DNA of 64,000 nt from the NCBI RefSeq assembly GCF_900100045.1, contig NZ_FNEA01000004.1, positions 183,032 through 247,031 on the forward strand, in the 5' to 3' direction. The notes below the pieces were generated by a model, which did no database searches, was not told where the DNA came from, and worked only from the letters and a program-made list of their open reading frames with translations. Source of the DNA: Paracoccus denitrificans (lineage in GTDB: Bacteria; Pseudomonadota; Alphaproteobacteria; Rhodobacterales; Rhodobacteraceae). Both the position numbers and the translations under genes were made by a program. Below are positions 46,453 to 56,232 of the stretch, piece by piece. The number at the start of each line of letters is the position of its first letter. The first letter of the stretch is position 1.

Positions 46453-48159
46453 TCACGGGCCGATGATCCGGCAATCCTGCTGCCGCGCCGCGATCCGGCC
46501 GCAGGCGAGTTCGGCGGTTTCCCGGTTCATGCCGACGAAGTTCGCCTCGAAGCCGCGCTTGGTATTGGCGACCCGGCTGAGCGCGCTGCCCAGGGCGCCG
46601 CTTTCCTGAAGGGCGGTTTTCAGCAGAACCTGCTCGGCCTCGCGTTGCGAGCGGAACAGGCCCAGCGAGACCCCCCAGTTCTTGCCGCCCGAACCCGATC
46701 CGCGGGCAACGATCTCGGTCGCTTGCGGGGCGGTTTCCTCGTCGGGGTCCAGCGAGGCGAGGATGATGGTCTCGGACCGCTGCGCGGGTGCGGGCGTGTC
46801 CAGAAGCGCCATGCTTTCCGGCTGCGGCTGGGTCGATTGCACGAAAAGCGAGGGCGAGCCCGCGGCCGGGGTGGAAAGCTCGGCCGACCGATCGCCTCGC
46901 GGCGAGGGCTTGGGGCGGGCGGCATTCAGCGGTTCGGCGACCGTTTCCGAGGTGTCGCCTTCTTCCGGGCGGGCTTCGGGACGGGCCGCACGGGCCAATA
47001 TCTCGGGGTCCATGGCGGCATTGGCGAATTGGCCGGTGCCGGGCTTGCGCGTCGGCCGGGCGCTGGCGGTCAGGGTGCTGCCGCCGCCGGAAGGTGCGGG
47101 TGCCGCCGTAGCCTGGGCGCGCGAGACCGCGGCCGAAATCGCCGCCGGGGTCACCACCGCGGCGGTCGAGGCGCGCGCCACCGGCCGGTCGGAAGTGGAA
47201 AGCTGCACGTTCGCCACCGCCTGGCGCGGTTCGGCGCGTGCGACCTGCACGGTGCGGCGCACCTTCTTCTCGGCCACCAGCTGCGGCGGCGCGGGCTTCA
47301 CCTCTCGCACACGGGTGGGGGCCTTTCCGAAGCCGGCATCGAGCAGTTGCGCCATGACCTGGTTGCGATGCGCCGTCGAGGTGCCGCCCAGCACAGTGGC
47401 GATGATCCGTTTGGAGCCGCGCTTGGCCGAGGCGGTCAGGTTGAAGCCGGCCGCCCGCGTGTAGCCGGTCTTGATGCCGTCCGCGCCCTCATAGCTGTCG
47501 AGAAAGCGCTTGTTGGTGCTGGCGACGGTGGCGATCCCCGCATCCGCCGAACGGCGCGAGAAGATCGAGTAATATTGCGGGAAATCGTAGAACAGGCGGC
47601 GCCCGAGGACGGTCATGTCCCGCGCCGTGGAATAATGCCCCTCGGCCGTCAGCCCGTTGGCGTTGCGGAAATTCGTGTTGCGCATCCCCAGCGCGCGGGC
47701 CATCTGGGTCATCTGCGCGGCGAATTTCGCCTCGGACCCGGCCAGCCCCTCGCCGATCACCGTGGCCGCGTCGTTGGCGGACTTCACCGCCGCCGCGCGG
47801 ATCAGGTAGCGCAGCTCGATCCGCTGGCCCGGTTTCAGCCCCAGCCGCGAGGGCGGCTGCGCCGCGGCATGGCTGGACACCAGGAACTTGCTGTCCAGCC
47901 GGACCTGCCCCCGCTCGATGGCGTTGAAGGCCATGTAAAGCGTCATCATCTTGGTCAGCGAGGCCGGATGCAGCCGCGTATCCGCGTTCTGCGCATAGAC
48001 TTCCTGCCCGGTTCGCGCATCCATGACGAAGGCTGCGAAAGGGGCGGCGGCTACCGCCATGGGCAGCGCCCAGGCGAATAGGATCATCAGTCCCAAGCGG
48101 ACGTTTCTTGCGATTCTGCTCACTGTCCCGGTCTCTTCTGCCTCTGAGGGTCCGTTCAT
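46453..48159 (-). CDS. dacA: D-alanyl-D-alanine carboxypeptidase (peptidase S11) with C-terminal SPOR domain
   Basis: A 568-residue penicillin-binding protein that trims the terminal D-alanine of peptidoglycan peptides in the periplasm. A signal sequence (about residues 20-39) precedes the S11 domain with SLTK (Ser67, Lys70), SAN (127-129) and KTGYT near residue 230. A long proline/alanine/serine-rich linker (about 285-490) leads to a SPOR domain (NWGVSLGLFRSQREAEQVLL to the end), which binds denuded septal glycan. E. coli DacA lacks SPOR; the fusion suggests a division-site role. A GTG within VSRIARN is an alternative start. Confidence 0.93.
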   Translation of the reverse strand: MNGPSEAEETGTVSRIARNVRLGLMILFAWALPMAVAAAPFAAFVMDARTGQEVYAQNADTRLHPASLTKMMTLYMAFNAIERGQVRLDSKFLVSSHAAAQPPSRLGLKPGQRIELRYLIRAAAVKSANDAATVIGEGLAGSEAKFAAQMTQMARALGMRNTNFRNANGLTAEGHYSTARDMTVLGRRLFYDFPQYYSIFSRRSADAGIATVASTNKRFLDSYEGADGIKTGYTRAAGFNLTASAKRGSKRIIATVLGGTSTAHRNQVMAQLLDAGFGKAPTRVREVKPAPPQLVAEKKVRRTVQVARAEPRQAVANVQLSTSDRPVARASTAAVVTPAAISAAVSRAQATAAPAPSGGGSTLTASARPTRKPGTGQFANAAMDPEILARAARPEARPEEGDTSETVAEPLNAARPKPSPRGDRSAELSTPAAGSPSLFVQSTQPQPESMALLDTPAPAQRSETIILASLDPDEETAPQATEIVARGSGSGGKNWGVSLGLFRSQREAEQVLLKTALQESGALGSALSRVANTKRGFEANFVGMNRETAELACGRIAARQQDCRIIGP

Positions 48160-48354
48160 TATGCGGACCCTTCATTAATAAAGTGACAATAACACGCCTT
48201 GCCGCGTTCGGGAACTGCAAGTTTGCGGCCTTGCGACGCAATCTGCCGCAGGTTGCCGGCGCTTTCGGACCGGGCCGCGGGGGCGGGGCTTATCAAGCGC
48301 GGGGAAAGCCTCTATATTCGGTCCCAGAACCGTCCATATCCTGATACGAGCGTC

Positions 48355-48687
48355 GTGACCAATCCGCAGATGACCAACCGACCCGGGGACCGCGAAGAGG
48401 TCGAACTGGGGGTCAAGACCAGGCCCCGCACGCAACGGCCTCCGATGTACAAGGTGTTGCTGCTGAACGACGATTTCACGCCGATGGAGTTCGTCGTGCA
48501 TGTGCTTGAGCGGTTGTTCAACATGAACCATGCCCAGGCGATCGAGATCATGCTGACGGTCCATCGCAAGGGGATCGCCGTCGTCGGCGTCTTTTCGCAC
48601 GAGATCGCCGAAACCAAGGTGGCGCAGGTCATGGAACTGGCCCGCCGCCAGCAGCATCCGCTGCAATGCACCATGGAAAAAGAGTAG
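48355..48687 (+). CDS. clpS: ATP-dependent Clp protease adaptor ClpS
   Basis: A 110-residue adaptor that delivers N-end rule substrates to ClpAP. The core [20 protein letters not shown] and the [19 protein letters not shown] segment match ClpS closely. The start is uncertain: the GTG at 48355 and the ATG at 48370 both fit and neither has a strong Shine-Dalgarno. It is divergent from dacA. clpA is not adjacent; an rsmC-like gene follows after 3 bases. Confidence 0.93.
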   Translation: MTNPQMTNRPGDREEVELGVKTRPRTQRPPMYKVLLLNDDFTPMEFVVHVLERLFNMNHAQAIEIMLTVHRKGIAVVGVFSHEIAETKVAQVMELARRQQHPLQCTMEKE

Positions 48688-48690
48688 AAA

Positions 48691-49725
48691 TTGGCAGGAT
48701 CACGGCTGGAACTGGTCTTTGGCGGCACGCCGCCCCAAGGACGCATGCTGCTGATCGGCGCGGGTGCCGCGACCGATCTTTCCGTATTCGACCCCGAGCG
48801 GGTGCAGATCGTGCAGGGCTTTTACCCCGATCATCGGGCGCTGGAGGCGCGCGGGCTTGATGTGGTGACCGAGGCTTCCGGCGATTTCGACGCCGCCGTC
48901 GTGTTCCTGCCGCGAGCGCGGGCCGAGGCGCGGGCGCGGATCGCCGACGCGGCAGCGCGGCTGGCGCCGGGGGCGTCGCTGTGGATCGACGGGCAAAAGA
49001 CCGATGGCGTCGATGCGGTGCTGAAGGAAATGCGCGGCCTTGCTGCGGTGGACGAGGTCCAGTCGCGGGCGCATGGCAAGATCTTTCGCGTGACGCTGCC
49101 CGAAGCCGGCTGGCTGCCCGAGGGCTGGGCGGCGCGCGATCACGAGGCCGCGCCCGGCATGGTGACGCGGCCGGGGGTGTTCTCGGCCGACGGGCCCGAC
49201 CCGGCCTCGCAGGCGCTGGCGGCAGCGCTGCCCGAGAAGCTGCCGACCCGTATCGTCGACCTGGGCGCGGGCTGGGGCTGGCTCTCGGCCGAAATCCTGC
49301 GCCATCCCGGCGTCGAACTGCTGCATCTGGTCGAGGCCGATGCCGCGGCGCTGGATTGCGCGCGGCGCAACATCGCCGATCCGCGCGCGCGTTTCCACTG
49401 GGCGGATGCGCTGGATTTCCGCCTGCCCGAGCCGGTGAACGGCGTCATCATGAACCCGCCCTTCCATGAGGGCCGCGCCGCCGATCCGAAACTGGGCGCC
49501 GGCTTCATCCGCGCGGCGGCGGGGCTGCTGACCGGGGCGGGGCGGCTGTGGATGGTCGCCAACCGCCATCTGCCCTATGAGCAGGCGCTGCGGGAATGCT
49601 TTGCCGAGGTTTCGGAACTGGGCGGTAATTCACGCTTCAAGATCCTGACCGCCTCGGGCGCGCGGCGTCCCGCGGCCGGTCGTCCGCATCCGAAGGGCGC
49701 GCAGCCGAAAGGTAGGAGAAGATGA
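48691..49725 (+). CDS. Class I SAM-dependent methyltransferase, RsmC-like
   Basis: A 344-residue two-domain methyltransferase of the small-methyltransferase (MTS) family, to which RsmC (16S rRNA m2G1207) and RlmG belong. The N-terminal half is a degenerate copy. The C-terminal half has the SAM loop RIVDLGAGWGWLSAEIL (about residues 189-205) and catalytic VIMNPPFHEG (about residues 251-260). The start is a TTG at 48691, three bases after clpS, with AAAGAG upstream. Its stop overlaps the next gene as ATGA. rRNA guanine N2-methylation is the likeliest activity. Confidence 0.85.
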   Translation: MAGSRLELVFGGTPPQGRMLLIGAGAATDLSVFDPERVQIVQGFYPDHRALEARGLDVVTEASGDFDAAVVFLPRARAEARARIADAAARLAPGASLWIDGQKTDGVDAVLKEMRGLAAVDEVQSRAHGKIFRVTLPEAGWLPEGWAARDHEAAPGMVTRPGVFSADGPDPASQALAAALPEKLPTRIVDLGAGWGWLSAEILRHPGVELLHLVEADAAALDCARRNIADPRARFHWADALDFRLPEPVNGVIMNPPFHEGRAADPKLGAGFIRAAAGLLTGAGRLWMVANRHLPYEQALRECFAEVSELGGNSRFKILTASGARRPAAGRPHPKGAQPKGRRR

Positions 49726-50531
49726 GCCTGTCCATCCAGGGCAAGACCGCCATCGTCACCGGGGCGGCGCGGGGCATCGGCCTGGCCATCGCCCGGCATT
49801 TCGAGGAGGCGGGCGCCAATGTCATGTTCGCCGACAGCGACGAGCCGGCGCTGATGACCGAACTGGGCGACCAGGCCGAGGGCGAGGGGCCGGTGCGCGC
49901 CTTTGCCGGCGACCTGAGCCAGAAACTGACGCTGGCCAATCTTGTCTCGGCCACCATCGACGCCTTCGACCGGGTGGATATCCTGGTCAACGCGCATCGC
50001 ATGGTGCAGGGCTGCGACCCGCTGACGGTGAACGACGAGTTGCTGGGCGACATGCTGCGCCAGAACATGAGTTCGGGCCTGCGCCTGTCGCAGATGGTCG
50101 CCAAGCGCATGATGGCCCAGGCCGAAGAGGCCGACGAGGATGCGATCCAGCACGGCGCCATCGTCAACGTCACCTCGCTGGCCGCCGACTGGCCGCAGCC
50201 GCAGATGCTGGCCTATTCCATCGCCAGTGCGGCGCAGGCGCAGGCCACGCGCTCATTGGCCTCGGCCCTGGCGCCCAAGCGGATTCGCGTGAACGGCGTG
50301 GCCTTTGCCAGCATCATGTCGAACAACCTGCAACTGAAGCTGCGCGAGGATCCGGGCCTGCGCGAGCGCATGGTGACGGCGACACCCCTGGGCCGGATCG
50401 CCGGCGCGGACGAGTTGGCGGCGACGGTGCAGTTCCTGGCCAGCGAGGCGTCGAGCTTTGTCACCGGGCAGATCCTGCGCGTCGATGGCGGCCGCAGCCT
50501 GGGCGACCCGCTGGCGCCCGGGGTCTACTGA
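49722..50531 (+). CDS. Short-chain dehydrogenase/reductase family oxidoreductase
   Basis: A 269-residue SDR. The cofactor motif TGAARGIG is near residue 12. The usual catalytic YxxxK is not clear: the expected position reads AYSIASAAQAQATRS, with no lysine four residues after the tyrosine. NNAG is replaced by VNAHRM. The C-terminal SFVTGQILRVDGGRSLGD is normal. It may therefore be a catalytically altered SDR. The ATG overlaps the methyltransferase stop by 4 bases. Substrate unknown. Confidence 0.85.
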   Translation: MSLSIQGKTAIVTGAARGIGLAIARHFEEAGANVMFADSDEPALMTELGDQAEGEGPVRAFAGDLSQKLTLANLVSATIDAFDRVDILVNAHRMVQGCDPLTVNDELLGDMLRQNMSSGLRLSQMVAKRMMAQAEEADEDAIQHGAIVNVTSLAADWPQPQMLAYSIASAAQAQATRSLASALAPKRIRVNGVAFASIMSNNLQLKLREDPGLRERMVTATPLGRIAGADELAATVQFLASEASSFVTGQILRVDGGRSLGDPLAPGVY

Positions 50532-50535
50532 GCCC

Positions 50536-50949
50536 TTATTTCTTCTCTTCGGGATAGGCGGCCTTGCAGGCATCGACGGCAGAGCGGGCCGACGGCGTCA
50601 GCGCCTGCTTGCGCGCCAGCAGGTTGTCGCGCTTGCGGGTCTCGGCCGCCGGGTCGATCGGCACGCGGTAACGCTCGGTATCGGCGACGTCGCGCATGCA
50701 GGGACGATAGCCCAGCCGCCGGTTGCCGTCCTTGTCCACCCAGACATAGCGGCAATCCTCCCAGCGGGTGCGCATCACCGTGCGTTCCTCCCAGGCATAG
50801 CCGCGGGCCAGATTGGCCTCGACCTCGGTCAGCAGGTTCGAGACGGTGCGGTATTCGCGGGTATTGCGGCTGATGCATTGTTCTTGCGGGGTTCCGCAGC
50901 CTGCGACAACCAGAACAGGCATCAGGGCAAGCAGGATGTTGCGGGTCAT
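50536..50949 (-). CDS. Small lipoprotein of unknown function
   Basis: A 137-residue predicted lipoprotein. The signal peptide MTRNILLALMPVLVVAGC ends in a lipobox (VAGC), so the mature protein begins at Cys18 and is tethered to a membrane by lipid. The mature part has three further cysteines and is charged (ending YPEEKK). I recognise no domain. It is convergent with the SDR gene and divergent from hemF. Confidence 0.8.
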   Translation of the reverse strand: MTRNILLALMPVLVVAGCGTPQEQCISRNTREYRTVSNLLTEVEANLARGYAWEERTVMRTRWEDCRYVWVDKDGNRRLGYRPCMRDVADTERYRVPIDPAAETRKRDNLLARKQALTPSARSAVDACKAAYPEEKK

Positions 50950-51031
50950 GGCCGGGATCTCTAGTTGTTTCGCCAAGGAAGCATAAGCCCGCCCCGCAGG
51001 CGGGGCAATTCACGAATGCGGAGGCAAACCC

Positions 51032-51892
51032 ATGGAAATGCAGGATGAGCGACAAGAGGCCGCGGCCTGGTTCCGGGCATTGCGCGACCGGATCGTCGCC
51101 GCCTTCGAGGCGCTGGAGGATCGTGGTCCCGGCGCCGTGCCGCCCGGCCGCTTCGAGATCCGCGAGACCCGGCGCGGCGAGGACGGCGGCGGCGGGCTGA
51201 TGTCGGTGATGCGCGGCGGCCGGGTCTTTGAGAAGGTCGGCGTGAACTGGTCGGCGGTGCATGGCCAGTTGTCTGCGGCCGCCCGGCAGGCCATGGCGGC
51301 GCGCGGCGTGCCGGGGATCGAGGCCGATCCGCGCTTCTGGGCCTCGGGCATCAGCCTGGTCGCGCATATGCAGAACCCGCATGCGCCGGCGGTTCACATG
51401 AACACGCGCATGTTCTGGACCCCCGGCGCCTGGTGGTTCGGCGGTGGCGCCGACCTGAACCCCTGCCTGGAGCGGGCCGAGGACACGGCGCATTTCCACG
51501 CCACGCTGCGCGCGGCCTGCGCCCCGCATGGTGCGGATTACTACGACCGCTTCAGGGCCTGGGCGGACGAGTATTTCTTTGTCCCGCATCGCGGCCGGGC
51601 GCGGGGCGTCGGCGGCATTTTCTACGACGACCTGAACACGGGCGACTGGCGGGCGGATTTCGCCTTTACCAAGGCGGTGGGCGAGGCTTTCCTGCCCGCC
51701 TTCCTGCCCTTGGCCGAAACACGCATGGCCGAGCCCTGGGGCGAGGCCGAAAAGGATGCGCAACTGGTCCATCGCGGGCTCTATGCCGAATACAACCTGG
51801 TCTATGACCGCGGCACCAAGTTCGGCCTGGCCACCGGCCACGACCCCGAGGCCGTGCTGATGAGCCTGCCGCCCATGGCGAAATGGGTTTGA
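51032..51892 (+). CDS. hemF: Oxygen-dependent coproporphyrinogen III oxidase
   Basis: A 286-residue HemF that oxidatively decarboxylates coproporphyrinogen III to protoporphyrinogen IX in aerobic heme synthesis. The family motifs are present: FWASGISLVAHMQNPHAPAV, MNTRMF, WWFGGGADLNP, KDAQLVHRGLYAEYNLVYDRGTKFGL (in parts) and EAVLMSLPPMAKW. GGAGG precedes the ATG by eight bases. The length is a little under the usual 300. The next gene starts at the stop codon (TGATG). Confidence 0.96.
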   Translation: MEMQDERQEAAAWFRALRDRIVAAFEALEDRGPGAVPPGRFEIRETRRGEDGGGGLMSVMRGGRVFEKVGVNWSAVHGQLSAAARQAMAARGVPGIEADPRFWASGISLVAHMQNPHAPAVHMNTRMFWTPGAWWFGGGADLNPCLERAEDTAHFHATLRAACAPHGADYYDRFRAWADEYFFVPHRGRARGVGGIFYDDLNTGDWRADFAFTKAVGEAFLPAFLPLAETRMAEPWGEAEKDAQLVHRGLYAEYNLVYDRGTKFGLATGHDPEAVLMSLPPMAKWV

Positions 51893-52452
51893 TGCCGGAC
51901 TGGCCCGACCTCTACCTGATGCGGCACGGCCAGACGGTCTGGAATGCCGAAGGGCGGATGCAGGGCCGGCTGGATTCGCCGCTGACGCCGCTGGGCGAGG
52001 CGCAGGCGCGCCGGCTGGCCTGGCTGGTGCGCGACCTGCGGGGCGCGGCGCGCTATGCCAGCACCGCCGGGCGGGCAAGGCAGACGGCCGGCATCGTTTT
52101 CGGCGGGCGGGGCTTCACCCTGGACGAGCGGCTGCACGAGATCGATATCGGCGCCTTTGCCGGCAGGCTGTCATCGGACCTGCGCGCCGCCCATCCCGAG
52201 GTCTTTGCCTGCGGCGGGCTCGGCTGGTACGACCGCGCGCCGGGGGGCGAGCATTTCTCCGGGCTCGAGGCGCGGGTGCGGGCGTTCCTGGGCGATCTGA
52301 CCGGCCCGGCGCTGATCGTGACGCATGGCATCACCCTGCGGATGCTGCGGCTGGTGGCAATGGGCCTGCCGCTGGAGCGTCTGGCCGAAATGCCGGTGAT
52401 GCAGGGTGCGCTGCATCTGGTCAGCGGCGGCCGGCACCGGGTCTTCTTCTAG
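51892..52452 (+). CDS. Histidine phosphatase (phosphoglycerate mutase-like) family protein
   Basis: A 186-residue member of the histidine phosphatase superfamily. The catalytic RHG motif is LYLMRHGQTVWN (about residues 7-18), the second histidine is in VTHGITLRML near residue 144, and HEIDIGAFAG carries the acid residue. Relatives include alpha-ribazole phosphatase and cofactor-dependent phosphoglycerate mutase. The start at 51892 overlaps the hemF stop as TGATG; an upstream ATG at 51883 is possible. The substrate is unknown. Confidence 0.9.
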   Translation: MPDWPDLYLMRHGQTVWNAEGRMQGRLDSPLTPLGEAQARRLAWLVRDLRGAARYASTAGRARQTAGIVFGGRGFTLDERLHEIDIGAFAGRLSSDLRAAHPEVFACGGLGWYDRAPGGEHFSGLEARVRAFLGDLTGPALIVTHGITLRMLRLVAMGLPLERLAEMPVMQGALHLVSGGRHRVFF

Positions 52453-52458
52453 CAGGGG

Positions 52459-53007
52459 TCAGGATTTCGGCGGCAGCGGACGGGCCGGGTTGCCGACCAC
52501 GGTGGTCCCCGGCGCCACGTCGCGCGTCACCACCGCGCCGGCGCCGACGATGGCGCCGTCGCCGATGGACACGCCCGGCAGGACGATTGCGCCGCCGCCC
52601 ACCCAGACATCGTCGCCGATGGCGATGGGCTTGCCCCATTCCTCGCCCGTGGCCCGGCTTTCGCGGTCGCGCGGCCGGTCCTCGGTCAGCAGTTGCACGG
52701 CGGTGCCGAACTGGCAGCGCGCGCCGATGCGGATCTCGCAGATATCCATGAAGAAGCAGCCGTAATTCACGAAGCAATCCGGCCCGAAATGGATATGCTT
52801 GCCGTAATCGACATGGAAGGGGGTGCGGATCACGGCGCCGTTCCACGTGCCCAGCAGCTGGGTCAGCGTGCGGGCGCGGGTCTTGTCGCCGATGATCGTG
52901 TTATTGTAGTCGCGCATCAATCCCTGCGCGGCCTTGCGCATCGCCACCAACTCGCCGTCGCCGGGGTTATAGGGCCGGCCGGCCAGCATGTCCTCGCGCG
53001 CGGTCAA
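52459..53007 (-). CDS. Maa/CatB-like sugar O-acetyltransferase (left-handed beta-helix)
   Basis: A 182-residue hexapeptide-repeat acetyltransferase close to maltose/galactoside O-acetyltransferase. The N-terminal MLAGRPYNPGDGELVAMR is the Maa domain. The beta-helix follows (VDYGKHIHFGPDCFVNYGC ... IGDDVWVGGGAIVLPGV, IGDGAIVGAGAVVTRDV, GNPARPL). It starts with TTG at 53007, supported by a TTGA overlap with the sufT stop and by the family start at LTAREDMLAG. Its biological substrate is not known. Confidence 0.9.
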   Translation of the reverse strand: MTAREDMLAGRPYNPGDGELVAMRKAAQGLMRDYNNTIIGDKTRARTLTQLLGTWNGAVIRTPFHVDYGKHIHFGPDCFVNYGCFFMDICEIRIGARCQFGTAVQLLTEDRPRDRESRATGEEWGKPIAIGDDVWVGGGAIVLPGVSIGDGAIVGAGAVVTRDVAPGTTVVGNPARPLPPKS

Positions 53008-53363
53008 ATGAAGCCAAGCTCCAGGCGGGCTTCCTCGGACATCATGTCCATGCCCCATTGCGGCTGGAAGGTCATCTCGACATCGACCTGCTTGATGCCG
53101 GGCAGCGGCTCGACCGCATCGGCGACCCAGCCGGGCATCTCGCCCGCCACCGGGCAGCCCGGTGCGGTCAGGGTCATGACGATGCGCACGGCGTTCTCGT
53201 CGCTGATGTCGATGGTATAGATCAGCCCCAGATCGAAGATATTCACCGGGATTTCCGGGTCGTAGACGGTCTTGCAGGCCTCGACCACGCTGTCGTAGAG
53301 AGGGTGGTCCGTCGTGGAGGGCGCGATCAGCGGATCGCCTTCCTTGAGGTTTTCGGTGCTCAT
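53004..53363 (-). CDS. sufT: SufT/MIP18 (DUF59) family iron-sulfur assembly protein
   Basis: A 119-residue DUF59 protein. The core VYDPEIPVNIFDLGLIY (about residues 33-49) and LTAPGCPVAGEMPGW carry the conserved cysteine. Such proteins help mature iron-sulfur proteins and are often in suf operons. Here no suf gene is adjacent; instead it overlaps a sugar acetyltransferase gene. AGGA lies before the ATG at 53363. Confidence 0.9.
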   Translation of the reverse strand: MSTENLKEGDPLIAPSTTDHPLYDSVVEACKTVYDPEIPVNIFDLGLIYTIDISDENAVRIVMTLTAPGCPVAGEMPGWVADAVEPLPGIKQVDVEMTFQPQWGMDMMSEEARLELGFI

Positions 53364-53427
53364 GCGGCGTGTCCTGTAAAATCTTGGCAATGATATAGGA
53401 CTTGTGCCTTCCGGGGTCCAGTGCCGC

Positions 53428-54156
53428 TTAGAAGCGGAAGTTCAGCCGCCGCGCCACGCCGATGCTGATCGAAGGCTGGCTGCGCGTCTCGACCAGGGGC
53501 GAATCGCCGGCATCGCCCAGCAGCCGGCCATAGGTCAGCCGGCCCATCAGCGCCGTGTCGGGCATGAACTCATAGCGCGCCTCGACGCTGATGCGGGCGA
53601 TATAGGCACCGCCGTCGGGATTGTATTCGGGCCGGTCGGCCAGCGCCTCTCCCTCGCCGACGCCGAAATAGGTGCCGGTGAAGTCCTGGTCGCCCAGGCC
53701 CAGCTCGGCCCCGGTCCACAGCGTCAGCTTGTCGCTGGCCTCGAAGCGGTATTTCGCGCCCAACTCGCCCACCACGCCGTGATGGCCGCCAAAGCCCTTG
53801 CGGACGGCGCCGTAGCTGGTCAGATCGCCCACCCGCCAGGACAGCTTCACGCCGATCTCGCCGGCGCGGCTGATATCCTCCATGCCGCGCAGATCCTCGG
53901 AATCGCCGGCATCGCGCTTGCCGACATAATTCAGCGAGGGCAGGATCGAGAACCCGTCGTCCTTGCCGCGGTCGGCATCGGCATTGCGCAGGATGAGCCA
54001 GGGCGAGGCATCCAGATTGTCCGAACCCATGAATTCGGGACTGTATTTCACGCCCAGCCCGGCATCGAACGAAAGCTCGCGCCCCAGCGACTGCGCCAGC
54101 GCGGGCTGGCTCAGGGCGGTGGCGGCAACAAGCGCAAGCGCGGCAATCCGGGTCAT
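53428..54156 (-). CDS. MipA/OmpV family outer-membrane protein
   Basis: A 242-residue beta-barrel protein. The signal peptide ends at QPALAQ. The MipA/OmpV pattern is seen in LGVKYSPEFMGSDN at the start and in regular amphipathic strands (KLSWRVGDLTSYG, LTLWTGAELGLGDQDFTGTYFGV) to SISIGVARRLNFRF, with a terminal phenylalanine as expected for Bam-dependent insertion. MipA family members scaffold murein enzymes or act as porin-like channels; the role here is unknown. It stands alone. Confidence 0.9.
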   Translation of the reverse strand: MTRIAALALVAATALSQPALAQSLGRELSFDAGLGVKYSPEFMGSDNLDASPWLILRNADADRGKDDGFSILPSLNYVGKRDAGDSEDLRGMEDISRAGEIGVKLSWRVGDLTSYGAVRKGFGGHHGVVGELGAKYRFEASDKLTLWTGAELGLGDQDFTGTYFGVGEGEALADRPEYNPDGGAYIARISVEARYEFMPDTALMGRLTYGRLLGDAGDSPLVETRSQPSISIGVARRLNFRF

Positions 54157-54255
54157 GGCGAATCCCTATCAAATCGGCCGGAACCCTGCGTCGAAACGCC
54201 CCTTCAGGCAAGCGGGTTCTGTCGGATTTTAGACAATAATCCGTGGCTGTTGCGC

Positions 54256-56103
54256 TCAGGCCCGCTCGGCTTCCTCCAGCCGTTCCAGTGCCTCCATCCA
54301 CAGGCCTTCCGCCCGCAGCATCGCCTCGCTGGCCTCGGCGTGCTTGCGGCCCCAGGCCTCGGCCTTCTGGGCGTCGCCATAGGTCGCGGGATCAGCCATG
54401 ATGGCGTCCAGTTTTTCCAGCATGGCGGTCAGTTTTCCGACCCGTTCCTCGGCGCGTCTCGCCTCGGCGCGCAACTCCATGATCCTTTCGCGCGGCGGGC
54501 GTTTCGGCGCCGGCTTCGCCTCGGGTTTGGGCTCGGGTTTCTCCTCGCCGGCCAGCAGCATGCGACGGTAATCGTCCAGGTCGCCCTGCCACGGGCTGAC
54601 CGCGCCCTGATCGACCAGCCACAGCCGGTCCGCCACCAGGTTCAGCAGGTGCATGTCGTGGCTGACCAGCACCACGGCGCCGGTATAGTCGTTCAGCGCC
54701 TCGGTCAGCGCCTCGCGGCTTTCGATGTCCAGGTGGTTGGTCGGCTCGTCCAGGATCAGCAGATGCGGCGCGTCGATGGTGGCCAGCAGCAACGACAGCC
54801 GCGCCTTCTGCCCGCCGGAAAGCTGGCCGACGCGGGTCTCGGCCTGCGCCTCCATCAACCCGAATCCCGCCAGACGGGCGCGCAGCTTCGCCGGCGGCTC
54901 GTCCGGGCGCAGGCGGCGGACATGGGCGATGGGCGTCTCGCCCAACTCCAGCTCATCGACCTGATGCTGGGCGAAATAGCCGATGCGCAGCTTGCCCGAG
55001 CGCGCGATCCGCCCCTCCATCGCCTCCAGCCGGCCGGCCAGCAGCTTGGACAGCGTGGACTTGCCCTGGCCGTTCCGGCCCAGAAGCGCGATGCGGTCGT
55101 CCTGGTCGATGCGCAGGTTCAGCCGGCGCAGCACGGCCCGCCCGTCATAGCCCACCGTCACCCCGTCCAGCGAGACGATGGGCGGCGACAGCTGGTCGGG
55201 CTGCGGAAAGCCGAAGCGGTGGAACCTCGCCTCTTCGGGGGCGGTGATCGGCTCCATCCTCTCCAGCATCTTGATGCGGGCCTGAGCCTGCCGGGCCTTG
55301 GTGGCCTTGGCGCGGAAACGGTCCACGAAGCTTTGCAGATGGGCGCGGCGGGCATCCTGCTTCTTCGCCTCGGCGGCTTGCAGGGCGCGCTTTTCGGCCC
55401 GCGTCCGGGCGAAGCTGTCGTAGCCGCCGGTATACAGCACCAGCCTGCGTTCCTCGAGATGCAGGATATGGCCGACGGCGCGGTTCAGAAGATCGCGGTC
55501 GTGGCTGATGACGATGACGGTATGGGGATAGCGCGCCAGATAGCTTTCCAGCCACAGCGCGCCTTCCAGGTCTAGATAGTTGGTCGGCTCGTCCAGAAGC
55601 AGCAGGTCGGGCTGCGAGAAAAGCACGCCGGCCAGCGCCACGCGCATCCGCCAGCCGCCGGAATAATCGGCGGTCGGCCGCGCCTGGTCCTCGGTCGAGA
55701 ATCCCAGGCCGCGCAGGATGGTCGCGGCCCGCGCTTCGGCCGACCAGGCGTCGATGTCGGCAAGCCGGGTCTGGATCTCGGCGATGCGGGCGGGGTCGGT
55801 GGCGCTTTCGGCCTCGGCCATCAGCCCGGCGCGCTCGGCATCGGCGGCCAGCACCGTGTCCAGCACGCTTGTCGCGGTGCCCGGCGCTTCCTGCGCCACG
55901 CCGCCGATGCGGGCGCGCGGCGGCAGGGTGATGGCGCCGCCGTCCAGCGACAGCTCGCCCCGGATCAGCCGGAACAGCGTGGTCTTGCCGGCGCCGTTCG
56001 GGCCGACCAGGCCGACCTTGTGGCCGTCGGGGATGGTGGCCGAGGCGTGCTCGAACAGCGGTCGTCCGGCGATGGAATAGGATATGTCGTCGATGCGCAG
56101 CAT
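54256..56103 (-). CDS. ABC-F family ATPase (Uup/EttA-type)
   Basis: A 615-residue soluble ATPase with two ABC domains and no membrane part. Domain 1 has [17 protein letters not shown] and [11 protein letters not shown]; domain 2 has [18 protein letters not shown] and [12 protein letters not shown] charged linker of the ABC-F type (P-site tRNA-interacting motif region, [20 protein letters not shown]) lies between them and a C-terminal coiled coil follows (residues about 525-610). Members act on the ribosome in translation or antibiotic resistance. The start at 56103 (MLRIDDIS) is the family start. Confidence 0.93.
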   Translation of the reverse strand: MLRIDDISYSIAGRPLFEHASATIPDGHKVGLVGPNGAGKTTLFRLIRGELSLDGGAITLPPRARIGGVAQEAPGTATSVLDTVLAADAERAGLMAEAESATDPARIAEIQTRLADIDAWSAEARAATILRGLGFSTEDQARPTADYSGGWRMRVALAGVLFSQPDLLLLDEPTNYLDLEGALWLESYLARYPHTVIVISHDRDLLNRAVGHILHLEERRLVLYTGGYDSFARTRAEKRALQAAEAKKQDARRAHLQSFVDRFRAKATKARQAQARIKMLERMEPITAPEEARFHRFGFPQPDQLSPPIVSLDGVTVGYDGRAVLRRLNLRIDQDDRIALLGRNGQGKSTLSKLLAGRLEAMEGRIARSGKLRIGYFAQHQVDELELGETPIAHVRRLRPDEPPAKLRARLAGFGLMEAQAETRVGQLSGGQKARLSLLLATIDAPHLLILDEPTNHLDIESREALTEALNDYTGAVVLVSHDMHLLNLVADRLWLVDQGAVSPWQGDLDDYRRMLLAGEEKPEPKPEAKPAPKRPPRERIMELRAEARRAEERVGKLTAMLEKLDAIMADPATYGDAQKAEAWGRKHAEASEAMLRAEGLWMEALERLEEAERA

Positions 56104-56232
56104 GCGCCCCCGCATGGCGCAAGCCGCGGCGGGCGTCAATGCCGCGCCGGCTTTTCAAGCGTCGCGGCGCATGTTAACGGGGCGCGGATTTCCGGGCCAC
56201 CTGCGGCCGGAACAAGGAAAAGGACGACCGAC

